Source: Clostridia bacterium (GTDB lineage: Bacteria; Bacillota; Clostridia; Oscillospirales; Acutalibacteraceae). From it: a stretch of DNA of 48,883 bases. Positions 32,789 to 41,434 of the stretch are shown here, in pieces. The notes beneath the pieces were generated by a model. It saw nothing but the letters and a program-made list of their open reading frames with translations, ran no database searches and was not told where the DNA came from. The number at the start of each line of letters is the position of its first letter. The first letter of the stretch is position 1. The DNA is taken from the NCBI GenBank assembly GCA_017937865.1, contig JAGBCU010000066.1, positions 1-48,883 of the forward strand, written 5' to 3'. The position numbers and the translations under genes were made by a program.

Positions 32789-33754
32789 ATGTCAAATATG
32801 AAAAAAATTATAATTGCAGTTGCGGCTCTTACAATAGCAATTTCAGTTATCACAGCTAACAACTTATCTTCAGTTATGCTTATTATGGCTTCAAGACAGG
32901 GTAACGCTCAGGTTCAGAGCGGTAACACTGTTGCTCAGGATAATGCAAGCCAAAACACAAATACAAATACAAATAACGTTACACCTAACAACAATACAAC
33001 TCCTACAGCTGCTCCCTCAGGCAACACAGCTACAACAGCTGCTCCTTCAGGTAACACAGCTACAACAGCTGCTCCCTCAGGCGACAATAAGCAGGATGCT
33101 CCCGCAGCATCAGGTAATGCATCAAGCTGGACAAAGGCACAGACTGTTGAGTATTTTAACAAAGCAGTTAACGGCGTTAAATCAGGTGCAAAGACTGTAA
33201 ACCAGAAAGAAGTTACAAACTATCTTGCAGGCGCTACAACAATCACAAGCGGTATCAAGTCTGTTTACAATATTCTTGGTGGCGATGAATGGTTAGACGG
33301 TATGCTTAAAGATAACAGCCAGGGTGCTGCTTCATACGAAGGTGCAGATATTACTGCAAAATTCCCTGTTGAAGGTCAGACTTGGTCAAGTAAGCTCACT
33401 GAAGCAGACGTTTCTTCTGCAACTTGTACAGAGGCTAACGGTGTTTATACAATCGAAATCAAAACTGTTGCAGATGCTAAGAGCGACAACGTTAAGGTTG
33501 GCGAGGGTCACGCACCCAAAGCATTCAACGTTATTCTTCCCGGCGTTGTTAACGATAACATCCCCGGTATTGCAAAGAACTTGGTTGGTACAGCTGCTAT
33601 GGATTATCCCGAGTCAACAGTTAAAATTACAGTTGACGTAGCAACAGGTCACGTTCTTACAGCAGAGTATGACCTTAAATGGACAATTAACTTTGACAAA
33701 ATGGGTATCATTCTTCCCTTCGGTTCAAAGGCAGTTTACGATATTGTTTGGTAA
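32789..33754 (+). CDS. secreted or anchored protein with Thr/Ala/Pro linker
   Basis: Function is not recognised. An N-terminal membrane helix or signal (about residues 5-27) is followed by an Asn/Thr-rich segment, and then by three nearly exact repeats of GNTATTAAPS type (about 72-105), probably an extended linker. The C-terminal 200 residues start at ASSWTKAQTVEYFNKAV and end in YDIVW. They form a mixed helix/strand domain with no catalytic motif I know. In-frame ATG codons at 32774 and 32780 are alternatives. The one at 32789 has GGAG nine bases upstream. A consensus promoter and a strong terminator make this a monocistronic, probably abundant, surface protein. Confidence 0.72.
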   Translation: MSNMKKIIIAVAALTIAISVITANNLSSVMLIMASRQGNAQVQSGNTVAQDNASQNTNTNTNNVTPNNNTTPTAAPSGNTATTAAPSGNTATTAAPSGDNKQDAPAASGNASSWTKAQTVEYFNKAVNGVKSGAKTVNQKEVTNYLAGATTITSGIKSVYNILGGDEWLDGMLKDNSQGAASYEGADITAKFPVEGQTWSSKLTEADVSSATCTEANGVYTIEIKTVADAKSDNVKVGEGHAPKAFNVILPGVVNDNIPGIAKNLVGTAAMDYPESTVKITVDVATGHVLTAEYDLKWTINFDKMGIILPFGSKAVYDIVW

Positions 33755-33782
33755 GGTAAAACTAAACATTTGTTGAAGAGTT

Positions 33783-33814
33783 AAAAGCAACGCCTCTTAC
33801 GGCGTTGCTTTTTG
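33783..33814 (+). terminator. terminator after the secreted protein
   Basis: AAAAGCAACGCC pairs with GGCGTTGCTTTT around a short TCTTAC loop, followed by a U-rich tail. Confidence 0.9.
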
Positions 33815-33869
33815 ATACTAAAAATTAGACAATATATATTGAACCATTCAAAAAGGCGGTGATTTGTTG

Positions 33870-34661
33870 ATGGATATTATTTCAAAAGAGGAGATTTACA
33901 ATTTCCTGCCCGAAAATTTGAAAAATAAATTTAATATAACCGTTCTCGAAAAAACAGAATCAACAAATCTTCTGCTTAAAAATATGGCTTTGAACGGTGC
34001 TGAAGAGGGTACGGTTGTCGTAGCAGGTGAGCAGAGTGCAGGTATCGGCAGAATGGGCCGAAGCTTTTTCTCGCCGGGTAACACCGGTATATATATGAGT
34101 GTTCTTCTCAAACCTCAGATAAAGCCCGAAAAATCGGTTTTTATTACAACTGCAGCGGCAGTAGCGGTATGCAGAGCCTTAGAAAAAAACGGTGTTGAAA
34201 ATGCGGGCATTAAATGGGTTAATGATATTTATATCAAGGACAAAAAGGTCTGCGGTATATTAACCCAAGGTAATATAAATCCTCAAAGCCAAGAGTTTGA
34301 TTTTGCGATTCTCGGAATCGGAATAAACGTTTACAAGCCCGAAAACGATTTTCCCGATGAAATAAAGAATATTGCAGGTGCAATTTTTGACAAGGAAAAA
34401 GATAATCTGAGAAATAAGCTTGTTGCTGATATCCTTGAAGAATTTAATAATATTTATAAAGATTTTGACAACACAAGCTACGTTGATGAATATATAAACA
34501 GAAGCTTTATAATAGGTAAAAAAGTTGATGTTATCAGCGGTTCTCAAGTTAAAGAAGCAACCGTTTTAGGTATAAATAATGATTGTAAGCTTCATATAGA
34601 ATATGCGGATGGGGCACAGTGCTTTTTAGATTCGGGCGAGATTTCGGTCAAATTGTTATAA
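33870..34661 (+). CDS. birA: biotin--protein ligase, monofunctional
   Basis: Attaches biotin to biotin carboxyl carrier proteins through biotinyl-AMP. The biotin-binding loop appears as GIGRMGRSFFSP (about residues 57-68), and KWVNDIYIKDKKVCGIL and GIGINVY are the adenylation and ligand regions. The C-terminal SH3-like domain is present (VDVISGSQVKEATVLGI). The DNA-binding HTH domain of bifunctional BirA is absent: the protein starts directly with about 20 residues before the catalytic core. It therefore should not repress biotin genes. ATG at 33870 is preferred to a TTG two codons earlier because GGCGGTGA lies seven bases ahead. Confidence 0.92.
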   Translation: MDIISKEEIYNFLPENLKNKFNITVLEKTESTNLLLKNMALNGAEEGTVVVAGEQSAGIGRMGRSFFSPGNTGIYMSVLLKPQIKPEKSVFITTAAAVAVCRALEKNGVENAGIKWVNDIYIKDKKVCGILTQGNINPQSQEFDFAILGIGINVYKPENDFPDEIKNIAGAIFDKEKDNLRNKLVADILEEFNNIYKDFDNTSYVDEYINRSFIIGKKVDVISGSQVKEATVLGINNDCKLHIEYADGAQCFLDSGEISVKLL

Positions 34662-34733
34662 TAATTATTCAAAATGTACAAGATTTTCAGTTTTAAATCG
34701 TCAAAGATACAATTGATTTTTTTCTCAATAGTA

Positions 34734-34762
34734 TTGCAATTATCAAAAAAGTATGATAAAAT
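34734..34762 (+). promoter_or_regulatory. promoter of the dockerin-lipase gene
   Basis: TTGCAA (34734-34739) and TAAAAT (34757-34762) are separated by 17 bases, about 57 bases before the ATG. A second TATAAT at 34782 has no convincing -35 element. Confidence 0.5.
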
Positions 34763-34818
34763 CAATTCGTATATATGGTAGTATAATGCTATCGGTATCT
34801 ATTGCTAGGAGGATTATT

Positions 34819-36495
34819 ATGAAAGCAACAAAGAAAATTCTTTGCATCACTTTAGCTTTAGTGGTTGCGGGTCTTGCTTTAATTATGCCTATTTCGGCTT
34901 CTTCAGCTGACCTTCCCGTTATTGTTGTTGACGGAATCGGTACAACTCCCTTGTATCAGAATTTCGGCACACCTGACGAAAAGCTTATTTTTGACGATGC
35001 AACAATTGAATCATTAATTACAGACGGTGTTAAAGCCTTCGTTAAGGGTGCTAACTCAGACGCAGATTACGATAAATTTGCTGACGAGCTTATGCCTGTA
35101 GTTAATAAATACATTGAGCCTATTGCTTATAATCTTGACGGTACACCGAAGGATCCTACTGTAGGCTTCTATCAGTATGACTTACCTTTAGCAGCTTACA
35201 CAGAAGAAGAGCAGAAGAGTTTGTTCCCTGAGTTTACTCAGATAATTGCTAAAAAGTACGGTGCTGATAATACATATAACTATAGCTATGACTGGCGTGC
35301 AGACCCTGTTGACAACGCTTTCCTTTTAAATGAGTATATTGAACAGGTTAAAGCAACAACAGGTGCTGAAAGAGTAAACGTTGTTTCAATGAGCTTAGGT
35401 ACAACAGTTGTACTTGCATACCTTAACTACTTTGGTGGCTCATCAATCAACAACTGCGTATTTGCATCAGGTGCATGGCAGGGTACAAGCATCGTTGGTA
35501 ACCTCGTTACTAAGAATCTTCGCTTAGATGCTTTCACTCTTGAGAACTATCTTGTTCAGTCAGCAAGAGATAGCTTTACAACTCATATATTTGCTTTTGC
35601 AATTTCTTATATAGCAACAGATGAAGGTCTTACTGAAGAATATATCGGCGACCTTAACGATGCGCTTCTTAACCTTATGCCTCGTTTGTTCTCTGATACA
35701 TTCGTTCCTAACGTAGCAGGTATGCCCGGTCTTTGGGCTCTTTGTCCTCAGGAGGATTATGATTTAGGTAAAGCAACTGTTTATTCAGAAGTTGCTATTA
35801 ACCCTGACCTTGAAGCAATAATAGATACCTATCACGATATTCAGAATGAAGATAATGCAAAACGCATTATTGAAGATGCAATGGCAGAAGGTATGAAATT
35901 CAGCATCGTTGCAGGTTACAACAGCCAGATCGTTCCTATCAGCGACGAGTATGAGCAGAGTGACTCTGTTATCGATACAAAATATATGAGTGGCGGCGCT
36001 ACATGTGCTAAATACCTTAAGGCTTTTGACGATTGGGGCAACATTTACACTCAGGCAAACAGAGATGGTCACAACCACGTTTCTTGGGATTATAAGGTTG
36101 ATGCTTCAACTTGTATGTTCCCCGAGCAGACATGGCTCATCAAAAACCTTACTCACGGTTATGCAATTGAAAACGGTACTGTAGATATCCTTATCTGGCT
36201 TCTTACAGCTGATGCTCAGCCCACAGTTCATACAGATAAAGAAAACTATCCTCAGTTTATTCTTTACAATACATACAGAAGAAAGCTTACACCTATCAGT
36301 ACTCAGGGTATTATCGGTGACGTTGACCAGAGCGGTGCAGTAAGAGCTGAAGACGCAATAATCGCTCTTCAGATTGCATCAGGTCAGATTGCTCCCACAG
36401 AAACTCAGCTTGCATTAGGCGATATTGACGAAGATGGCACTATCTCAATTGAAGATGCAAGAGAGATTCTCTATATGGCAGCCGGAATTTATTAA
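34819..36495 (+). CDS. secreted LCAT/lipase-like alpha/beta hydrolase with C-terminal dockerin
   Basis: A 558-residue secreted protein. The signal peptide (about 1-28, ending near SASSA) is followed by an alpha/beta-hydrolase domain with the nucleophile elbow SMSLG and a preceding YNYSYDWRADP, a pattern of lecithin-cholesterol acyltransferase-type lipases. The late GHNHVSW is in the position expected for the catalytic histidine. The last 55 residues form a type I dockerin: two calcium-binding repeats, DVDQSGAVRAEDAI and DIDEDGTISIEDAR. A dockerin implies binding to a cohesin scaffold, as in cellulosomes, but no cohesin is in the window. AGGAGG precedes the ATG. An upstream in-frame start (34753) lacks such a site. 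Confidence 0.85.
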   Translation: MKATKKILCITLALVVAGLALIMPISASSADLPVIVVDGIGTTPLYQNFGTPDEKLIFDDATIESLITDGVKAFVKGANSDADYDKFADELMPVVNKYIEPIAYNLDGTPKDPTVGFYQYDLPLAAYTEEEQKSLFPEFTQIIAKKYGADNTYNYSYDWRADPVDNAFLLNEYIEQVKATTGAERVNVVSMSLGTTVVLAYLNYFGGSSINNCVFASGAWQGTSIVGNLVTKNLRLDAFTLENYLVQSARDSFTTHIFAFAISYIATDEGLTEEYIGDLNDALLNLMPRLFSDTFVPNVAGMPGLWALCPQEDYDLGKATVYSEVAINPDLEAIIDTYHDIQNEDNAKRIIEDAMAEGMKFSIVAGYNSQIVPISDEYEQSDSVIDTKYMSGGATCAKYLKAFDDWGNIYTQANRDGHNHVSWDYKVDASTCMFPEQTWLIKNLTHGYAIENGTVDILIWLLTADAQPTVHTDKENYPQFILYNTYRRKLTPISTQGIIGDVDQSGAVRAEDAIIALQIASGQIAPTETQLALGDIDEDGTISIEDAREILYMAAGIY

Positions 36496-36506
36496 TTCAA
36501 AATATG

Positions 36507-36540
36507 ATTGTCGCATCCTTTAGGATGCGACAATTTTTTT
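36507..36540 (+). terminator. terminator after the dockerin protein
   Basis: ATTGTCGCATCC pairs perfectly with GGATGCGACAAT around a TTTA loop and is followed by TTTTTTT. Confidence 0.93.
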
Positions 36541-36553
36541 GTTTTAAATAAAT

Positions 36554-36582
36554 TTGCAATATAATATTCAGTATGATATACT
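36554..36582 (+). promoter_or_regulatory. promoter of gtrA-rlmD
   Basis: TTGCAA (36554-36559) and TATACT (36577-36582) with a 17-base spacer lie 24 bases ahead of the GtrA start. Confidence 0.5.
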
Positions 36583-36605
36583 AAAATAAATAAGTATAAA
36601 TAGGG

Positions 36606-37115
36606 ATGATAAAAATGGCTGCAAAAATGGGTAAAAAAGAAAATGCTTTACAAGCTATTAAATTTGCTTGCTTTTCTGCTTCTGCAGGAATTATTCAGAT
36701 TGTAAGCTTTACGTTGTTAAACGAGCTGTTGCCTACAACCGATAGTACAAACGCAATAGCTCAGTGGTTTTTTAATTCTGAATATGGCGGAAGCTATCTT
36801 GTTGCGTTAACCTTATCAGTTTTGTGGAATTTCACATTTAACCGCAAATTCACCTTCAAATCTGCGGCGAATATTCCCGTTGCAATGCTTAAAATTTTCG
36901 CGTTTTACTGCGTGTTTACTCCTGTTTCCACAATTCTCGGTGAAATGGTGGCGCAACGTTTCACCGCAAGCTACGTTGAATATATAATTCTTGCAGTAAC
37001 AATGGCTACTAATATGATATCTGAATTCTTATATTGCAGATTTTTTGTATATAAAAACAGTATGAATACTCTTAATGATAAATCATCTGAAGAAAAGGAA
37101 ACAAACAATGTCTGA
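36606..37115 (+). CDS. GtrA family membrane protein
   Basis: A 169-residue, four-helix membrane protein of the GtrA family, thought to move polyprenyl-linked sugars across the membrane for decoration of surface polymers. The hallmark FNRKFTFKS follows the third helix, with KFACFSASAGIIQIVSF as the first. An in-frame ATG at 36615 is an alternative start. Its last eight bases overlap rlmD. No glycosyltransferase partner lies nearby. Confidence 0.88.
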   Translation: MIKMAAKMGKKENALQAIKFACFSASAGIIQIVSFTLLNELLPTTDSTNAIAQWFFNSEYGGSYLVALTLSVLWNFTFNRKFTFKSAANIPVAMLKIFAFYCVFTPVSTILGEMVAQRFTASYVEYIILAVTMATNMISEFLYCRFFVYKNSMNTLNDKSSEEKETNNV

Positions 37116-38271
37116 TAACAAGAAAAATGCAACCAGAATATGCCCTGTTTCAAGAAAATGCGGCGGTTGTCAGCTTATGAATATGACCTATGAAGAACAG
37201 CTTGCCTTTAAGCAAGCAAAGGTTATAAAGCTTTTAGGCAGTTTTCATAGAGTTAATAAAATAATCGGAATGAATAACCCATTTCACTACAGAAATAAGG
37301 TTCAGGCGGCTTTTGGCAGAACAAGAAACGGTGAAATAATTTCGGGTGTTTATCAGTCAAGCACTCATAATATAGTAAAAACCGACAGCTGTCTTATTGA
37401 AGACGATAAAGCCGACGAAATAATTCTTACAATCAGAAAGCTTGTGAAAAGCTTTAAATTAACGGTTTTTGATGAAAGAAACCAAAGAGGCTTTCTTCGT
37501 CACGTGCTTGTTAAGCATGGCTTCAGTACGGGCGAAATAATGGTAGTGCTTGTAACGGGGACAAGCAATTTCCCCTCAAAAAATAATTTTATAAGTGAGC
37601 TTTTGAGGCTTCATCCCGAAATTACAACAATTATTCAAAATGTTAATAATAAATATACGAGTATGGTTTTAGGTGATAAAGAAACAGTCCTTTACGGCAA
37701 AGGCTATATTGAAGATATTCTTTGTGGCTGTACCTTCAGAATTTCACCGAAATCCTTTTATCAGATTAACCCTATTCAAACCGAAATACTTTACAATAAA
37801 GCCATAGATTTCGCAGAGCTTAGCGGTAGAGAAAGAGTTATAGATGCTTATTGCGGTATCGGAACAATCGGTATAGTTGCCTCGAAAAAAGCAGGAGAGG
37901 TTATAGGTTGTGAGGTTAATCCCGATGCTATAAGAGATGCAAAGGTTAATGCAAAAATAAATGATATTAAAAATATTCAGTTTATTTGTGCAGATGCAGG
38001 GGAGTTTATGCTAAGCCTTAAAGAGCAGGGCGAAAGGTGCGATGTACTCTTTATGGACCCTCCCAGAGCAGGTAGCGACAAAAAATTTCTTTCAAGTGCG
38101 GTAGCTCTTATGCCTGAAAAAATAGTTTATATTTCCTGCAACCCCGAAACACAACAAAGGGACCTTACCTATCTTACAAGGAACGGATATAAGGTTAAAA
38201 AAATTCAACCCGTTGATATGTTTCCATATACCAACCACGTAGAGACAGTGTGTCTGCTGTCTAAGAAATAG
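37108..38271 (+). CDS. rlmD: 23S rRNA (uracil-C5)-methyltransferase, RlmD/RumA family
   Basis: Methylates a uracil of 23S rRNA using S-adenosylmethionine. The N-terminal cysteines CPVSRKCGGCQLMNM form the Fe-S cluster site of the family, with a further Cys in DSCLIEDD. The SAM-binding motif is DAYCGIGTIGI, and the catalytic region shows FMDPPRAG and ISCNPETQQRDL with the nucleophilic cysteine. The start at 37108 follows AAAGGAAACAAACA and overlaps gtrA. An upstream in-frame ATG (37075) lies inside gtrA and is rejected. The 3' end carries a word, AACCACGTAGAG, that recurs 587 bases downstream in a gene fragment (see the pseudogene at 38775). Confidence 0.92.
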   Translation: MSDNKKNATRICPVSRKCGGCQLMNMTYEEQLAFKQAKVIKLLGSFHRVNKIIGMNNPFHYRNKVQAAFGRTRNGEIISGVYQSSTHNIVKTDSCLIEDDKADEIILTIRKLVKSFKLTVFDERNQRGFLRHVLVKHGFSTGEIMVVLVTGTSNFPSKNNFISELLRLHPEITTIIQNVNNKYTSMVLGDKETVLYGKGYIEDILCGCTFRISPKSFYQINPIQTEILYNKAIDFAELSGRERVIDAYCGIGTIGIVASKKAGEVIGCEVNPDAIRDAKVNAKINDIKNIQFICADAGEFMLSLKEQGERCDVLFMDPPRAGSDKKFLSSAVALMPEKIVYISCNPETQQRDLTYLTRNGYKVKKIQPVDMFPYTNHVETVCLLSKK

Positions 38272-38330
38272 ATTTGAGGTAAGATAGTGTAGAGAATTGT
38301 CATAGAAAAAAGTTTGAAGAAGGTATATTT

Positions 38331-38723
38331 GTGAATAAAGTAATCGAGGAAAACTTTGTAAATAGTTATGTTATAAAAAATAAACGTGAGCGTCTTCTGT
38401 TTGAATTGTGGGGAAAAAAGCGTAGAGATGGCATTGGGCGATTTTCGCACTGTACTGACAATCTTATAGATGATTCGAAAATTAGATTCAAAGGGCAATA
38501 CATCTCAAATGACTTAAAAGAAATAGTTGCTACAACAAATACTAGTAAGTGTTATGTAATTTCCTGGTATGAAGAATTAGATGGAAAAGAATTCAATAAA
38601 GATGATGTGCTAGATTTGCTGTTGGGCTGCGGAATGCCATCAATTGCCATTTTTGATGATTTTGTAATCATCGAAACAGAACAAGAGCAAGGTCCAGCCA
38701 TCAAGTATTTTCTTCAAAAATAG
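38331..38723 (+). CDS. hypothetical protein between duplicated rlmD ends
   Basis: This protein is not recognised. It has 130 residues, is soluble, and has no signal or membrane segment. It starts at GTG with GAAGAAGG upstream. It contains an N-terminal helical part (RERLLFELWGKKRRDG) and a C-terminal half of mixed strands (SIAIFDDFVIIETEQ). It is enclosed between the intact rlmD 3' end and a repeated rlmD-like 3' end. It may therefore be the residual cargo of an integrated element. Small stand-alone proteins in such positions are often immunity or defence factors, but nothing in the sequence establishes that. Confidence 0.6.
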   Translation: MNKVIEENFVNSYVIKNKRERLLFELWGKKRRDGIGRFSHCTDNLIDDSKIRFKGQYISNDLKEIVATTNTSKCYVISWYEELDGKEFNKDDVLDLLLGCGMPSIAIFDDFVIIETEQEQGPAIKYFLQK

Positions 38724-38774
38724 GAAGCTAATTATAAATCAGGGATGGTTGATAGGTTTCCTACAACGGTCAGG

Positions 38775-38858
38775 GTGGATATGTTCCCGACAATGCATGT
38801 TAGCAATTCCATTGCTACTAACCACGTAGAGTGCGTTGTGCGACTGAGTCGCACATAG
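38775..38858 (+). pseudogene. remnant of a second rlmD/rumA 3' end
   Basis: Translation in this frame gives VDMFP, nine further residues, then TNHVECVVRLSRT and a stop. The intact gene ends VDMFPYTNHVETVCLLSKK. No start or upstream body is present, so this is only the last 27 codons. The extra residues come from a small hairpin (GTTAGCAAT/ATTGCTACTAAC). The shared core AACCACGTAGAG is at 38820-38831 here and 38233-38244 in rlmD. Confidence 0.7.
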
Positions 38859-38865
38859 CACTCAG

Positions 38866-39041
38866 CGATATAAATTCCCGTTGGAATTTGCGATATGTAC
38901 TTTGTACACGATATACCTACGGTGCGATATGTCCCTTCGGGACGCAATTTGGAATTTATATCATATCGCAACCGAATGTAATGAGGTTATATCGCTTTTT
39001 GCGAAAGCAAATATATCGCACGAGCAAAGCGAGTATATCGC
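38866..39041. repeat. multi-hairpin element built on CGATAT/ATATCG words
   Basis: This gene-free stretch holds four CGATAT words (38866, 38891, 38909 and 38925) separated by short palindromes, then several reversed ATATCG words, for example at 38964, 38989, 39012 and 39034. The small palindromes include GTACTTTGTAC (38898-38908) and GTCCCTTCGGGAC (38931-38943). An outer stem pairs GATATAAATTCC (38867-38878) with GGAATTTATATC (38951-38962). The whole array can fold as one large branched structure. Short open frames across it are by-products of the repeats. The nature of the element is unknown. Confidence 0.7.
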
Positions 39042-39106
39042 AGTAAGAATAATCTATGGAAATAAAACGATAAATCTTTAAAATATTATTACTGAAAGGA
39101 GAAAAT

Positions 39107-40270
39107 ATGGAAGGCTTACTTTATTGTACAATGAATATTTTCTGCGTGCTTATATTAACAATGATTTTTAACAGTATAAGAAAAAGCTCTGACCAACGTA
39201 CGTCACAGCATATGTTTGCATGCTTTATAATAGCCTCTATTATTCTCTGTCTTAGTGATTTTATATGGGGATTGATTGATTTTTCTACCTTTTGGACATT
39301 TTCTCAAGGCGTATCCTTTGCTGTTAACGCAATTTATTATATATTCACTTGTGTTGCTTCGTATATGTGGTTTTTGTTTTCTGAAAACGAGCAGGAATCA
39401 AAGGTGGTTAAAACAAAAGCGGGTCTTATTTTATCAATTATTCCGTTAATCGTATATATTATTCTTGTTATTGGCTCTTATAAGCACGGATGGTTATTCT
39501 ATATAGACGGCGAAGGTAGTTATCAACGCGGTGATTTTTATATAGTTAAAATAATTATCGCTTGTTTTTATATTGGCGCAACCTCGTTTAAAGCCACTGC
39601 AAAAGCTTTTATGAAAAAGAATTACTTAAATAAAGAAAAGTATATTGCTTTGGCATCCTTCGTAGCGTTCCCGTCAATTGCCGTTATTTTGCAAGTGCTT
39701 TTCGTAGGCTCACCTATGATAAGCGCGGGTGTAGCTTTTGCGGCTGTGCAGGTTTATATTTTCTCAAGAGAACAATTGATTTCAGTGGATCCTTTAACAA
39801 AACTTAATAATCGCAACGTTTTAATAAATTACCTTGACGGTAAAATGAAATCAAATAATGATACCAAGGATTTATACGTTTTCGTAATGGACCTTGACTA
39901 TTTTAAGAAAATAAACGATACCTTCGGTCATATTGAGGGTGATGAAGCTATCGTTATGGTTGCTGACGTTTTGAGGTCGGTTGTAAGAAAAACAAACTAT
40001 TTTGTTTGCAGATACGGTGGAGATGAGTTTATTGCTGTTTGTGAAACTGATAAAGATTTTAATCCCGAAGAATTTGGTAACGAAATTAATCGCTTGCTTG
40101 TTGAGGAAACCTTAAGAAAAGATAAAGTATATAATTTACATTTAAGCATCGGCTATGCTAAATATAACGATATAATTGAAACAATACCTGAATTTATTGA
40201 TATAGCTGATGAACATTTATATGAAATAAAAAATAAACGAGCAAAGCAAAAAGAACGTATAAGCGAATAA
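39107..40270 (+). CDS. membrane GGDEF protein (diguanylate cyclase)
   Basis: A 387-residue signalling protein predicted to make c-di-GMP from two GTP. The N-terminal half (about 1-220) has six or seven hydrophobic helices, like a 7TM sensor module. The GGDEF domain follows: DPLTKLNNRNVL at the start, VMDLDYFKKINDTFGHIEGDEA for metal and GTP binding, and the active-site RYGGDEF near residues 304-310. The catalytic motif is intact. The start follows GAAAGGAGA. No EAL or other partner is adjacent. Confidence 0.93.
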   Translation: MEGLLYCTMNIFCVLILTMIFNSIRKSSDQRTSQHMFACFIIASIILCLSDFIWGLIDFSTFWTFSQGVSFAVNAIYYIFTCVASYMWFLFSENEQESKVVKTKAGLILSIIPLIVYIILVIGSYKHGWLFYIDGEGSYQRGDFYIVKIIIACFYIGATSFKATAKAFMKKNYLNKEKYIALASFVAFPSIAVILQVLFVGSPMISAGVAFAAVQVYIFSREQLISVDPLTKLNNRNVLINYLDGKMKSNNDTKDLYVFVMDLDYFKKINDTFGHIEGDEAIVMVADVLRSVVRKTNYFVCRYGGDEFIAVCETDKDFNPEEFGNEINRLLVEETLRKDKVYNLHLSIGYAKYNDIIETIPEFIDIADEHLYEIKNKRAKQKERISE

Positions 40271-40308
40271 GAAATTTTAAAAAATTTACAAAAAATATTA
40301 AAAAAGTT

Positions 40309-40338
40309 ATTGACTGTAAAAACATATGGTAATAAAAT
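40309..40338 (+). promoter_or_regulatory. promoter of the ddh locus
   Basis: TTGACT (40309-40314) and TAAAAT (40333-40338) with an 18-base spacer lie 33 bases ahead of the original ddh ATG. The promoter looks intact although the gene is interrupted. Confidence 0.45.
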
Positions 40339-40370
40339 TTACATATCGTTTTTGCAATGGAGTGATACAA

Positions 40371-41351
40371 ATGATAAAAATAGGTCTTTACGGCTACGGC
40401 AACATAGCAAAGGGCGTTTAATGTGCCGTAAAACAAAACGACGATATGAAGGTCACCTGTGTTTTTTCAAGACGTGACCCGTCAACAGTTAAAACAATTT
40501 CAGGCGCAACCGTATATAAAACTGATGATATTTTAAATCATAAGGATGAAATAGACGTTCTTATTATGTGCGGTGGCAGTGCAACGGATTTACCCGAGCA
40601 AACACCTGCAATGGCAAAGTATTTTAACGTTGTCGACAGCTTTGATACTCATAAAAATATTCCCGTTCATTTTGAAAATGTAGATAAAGCATCAAAAGAG
40701 GGCGGTAAAATAGGTATTATTTCAGTTGGTTGGGACCCCGGTATGTTTTCTCTTAACCGCCTTTTCGGTAGCTGTATTTTAAAAGACGGTGCAGACTATA
40801 CCTTCTGGGGCAAGGGCGTAAGTCAGGGACACAGCGACGCAATCAGAAGAATTGACGGAGTTGTAGATGCAAGACAGTATACAATTCCCGTTGAAGAGGC
40901 TCTTGATGCAGTAAGAAGCGGATCACAGCCTCAGCTGACAACCCGTCAGAAGCACACAAGAGAATGCTTTGTAGTAGCAGAAGATGGTGCTGATTTAAAG
41001 AGAATTGAAAACGAAATAGTTATAATGAAAAACTATTTCGATGAATACGATACAACTGTTCATTTTATTTCTAAAGAGGAGCTTGACCGTGACCATAAAG
41101 GTATTCCTCACGGCGGGTTTGTAATAAGAACAGGTAAAACAGGCGTTAATCTCGAAAACAATCACGTTATTGAGTATAGACTTAAGCTCGATTCTAATCC
41201 CGAGTTTACTTCAAGCGTTATCGTAGCGTATGCAAGAGCCGCTTACCGTCTTAACAAAGAGGGCGCAAGCGGATGCAAAACGGTTTTCGATATTCCTCCC
41301 GCATATCTTTCCGATAAAAGCGGCGAAGAATTAAGAAAAATGATGCTTTGA
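40371..41351 (+). pseudogene. ddh: meso-diaminopimelate dehydrogenase with in-frame stop at codon 17
   Basis: Ddh makes meso-DAP directly from tetrahydrodipicolinate with NADPH and ammonia. The gene starts at ATG 40371 (MIKIGLYGYGNIAKGV), behind TGGAGTG, with the GxGxxG nucleotide-binding motif in place. Codon 17 is TAA (40419-40421). The same frame then continues without interruption to 41351 with a complete Ddh sequence: FSRRDP, SFDTHKNIPVHFE, SVGWDPGMFSLNR and SQGHSDAIRRIDGV. One base change (GAA to TAA) explains it. Re-initiation at ATG 40446 would lose the NADPH motif and probably yield an inactive protein. A sequencing or assembly error is an equal possibility, as the rest shows no decay. 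Confidence 0.85.
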
Positions 41352-41373
41352 TATAAATTTAAAATAAAGCTTA

Positions 41374-41412
41374 AATAACTGTTGCATTTTATTGAGTGCA
41401 ACAGTTATTTTA
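41374..41412 (+). terminator. terminator after ddh
   Basis: AAATAACTGTTGCA pairs with TGCAACAGTTATTT around a short TTTTATTGAG loop. The following U-rich tail is short (TTAAAAT). Confidence 0.85.
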
Positions 41413-41434
41413 AAATATGGAAGGGAAGCTAAAA

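Noticed and set aside
38866..39041. A small CRISPR array
   Set aside because: The repeated word has only six bases, the spacers are hairpins and not unique sequences, and the second half is inverted. No cas gene is near.
38732..39081. Short ORFs on both strands downstream of the rlmD remnant
   Set aside because: They run across palindromic repeat DNA, lack ribosome sites, and translate to repeat-derived peptides.
40446..41351. A normal ddh gene starting at ATG 40446
   Set aside because: The upstream in-frame sequence encodes the expected N-terminus with the nucleotide-binding motif, so the real gene begins at 40371 and is interrupted.
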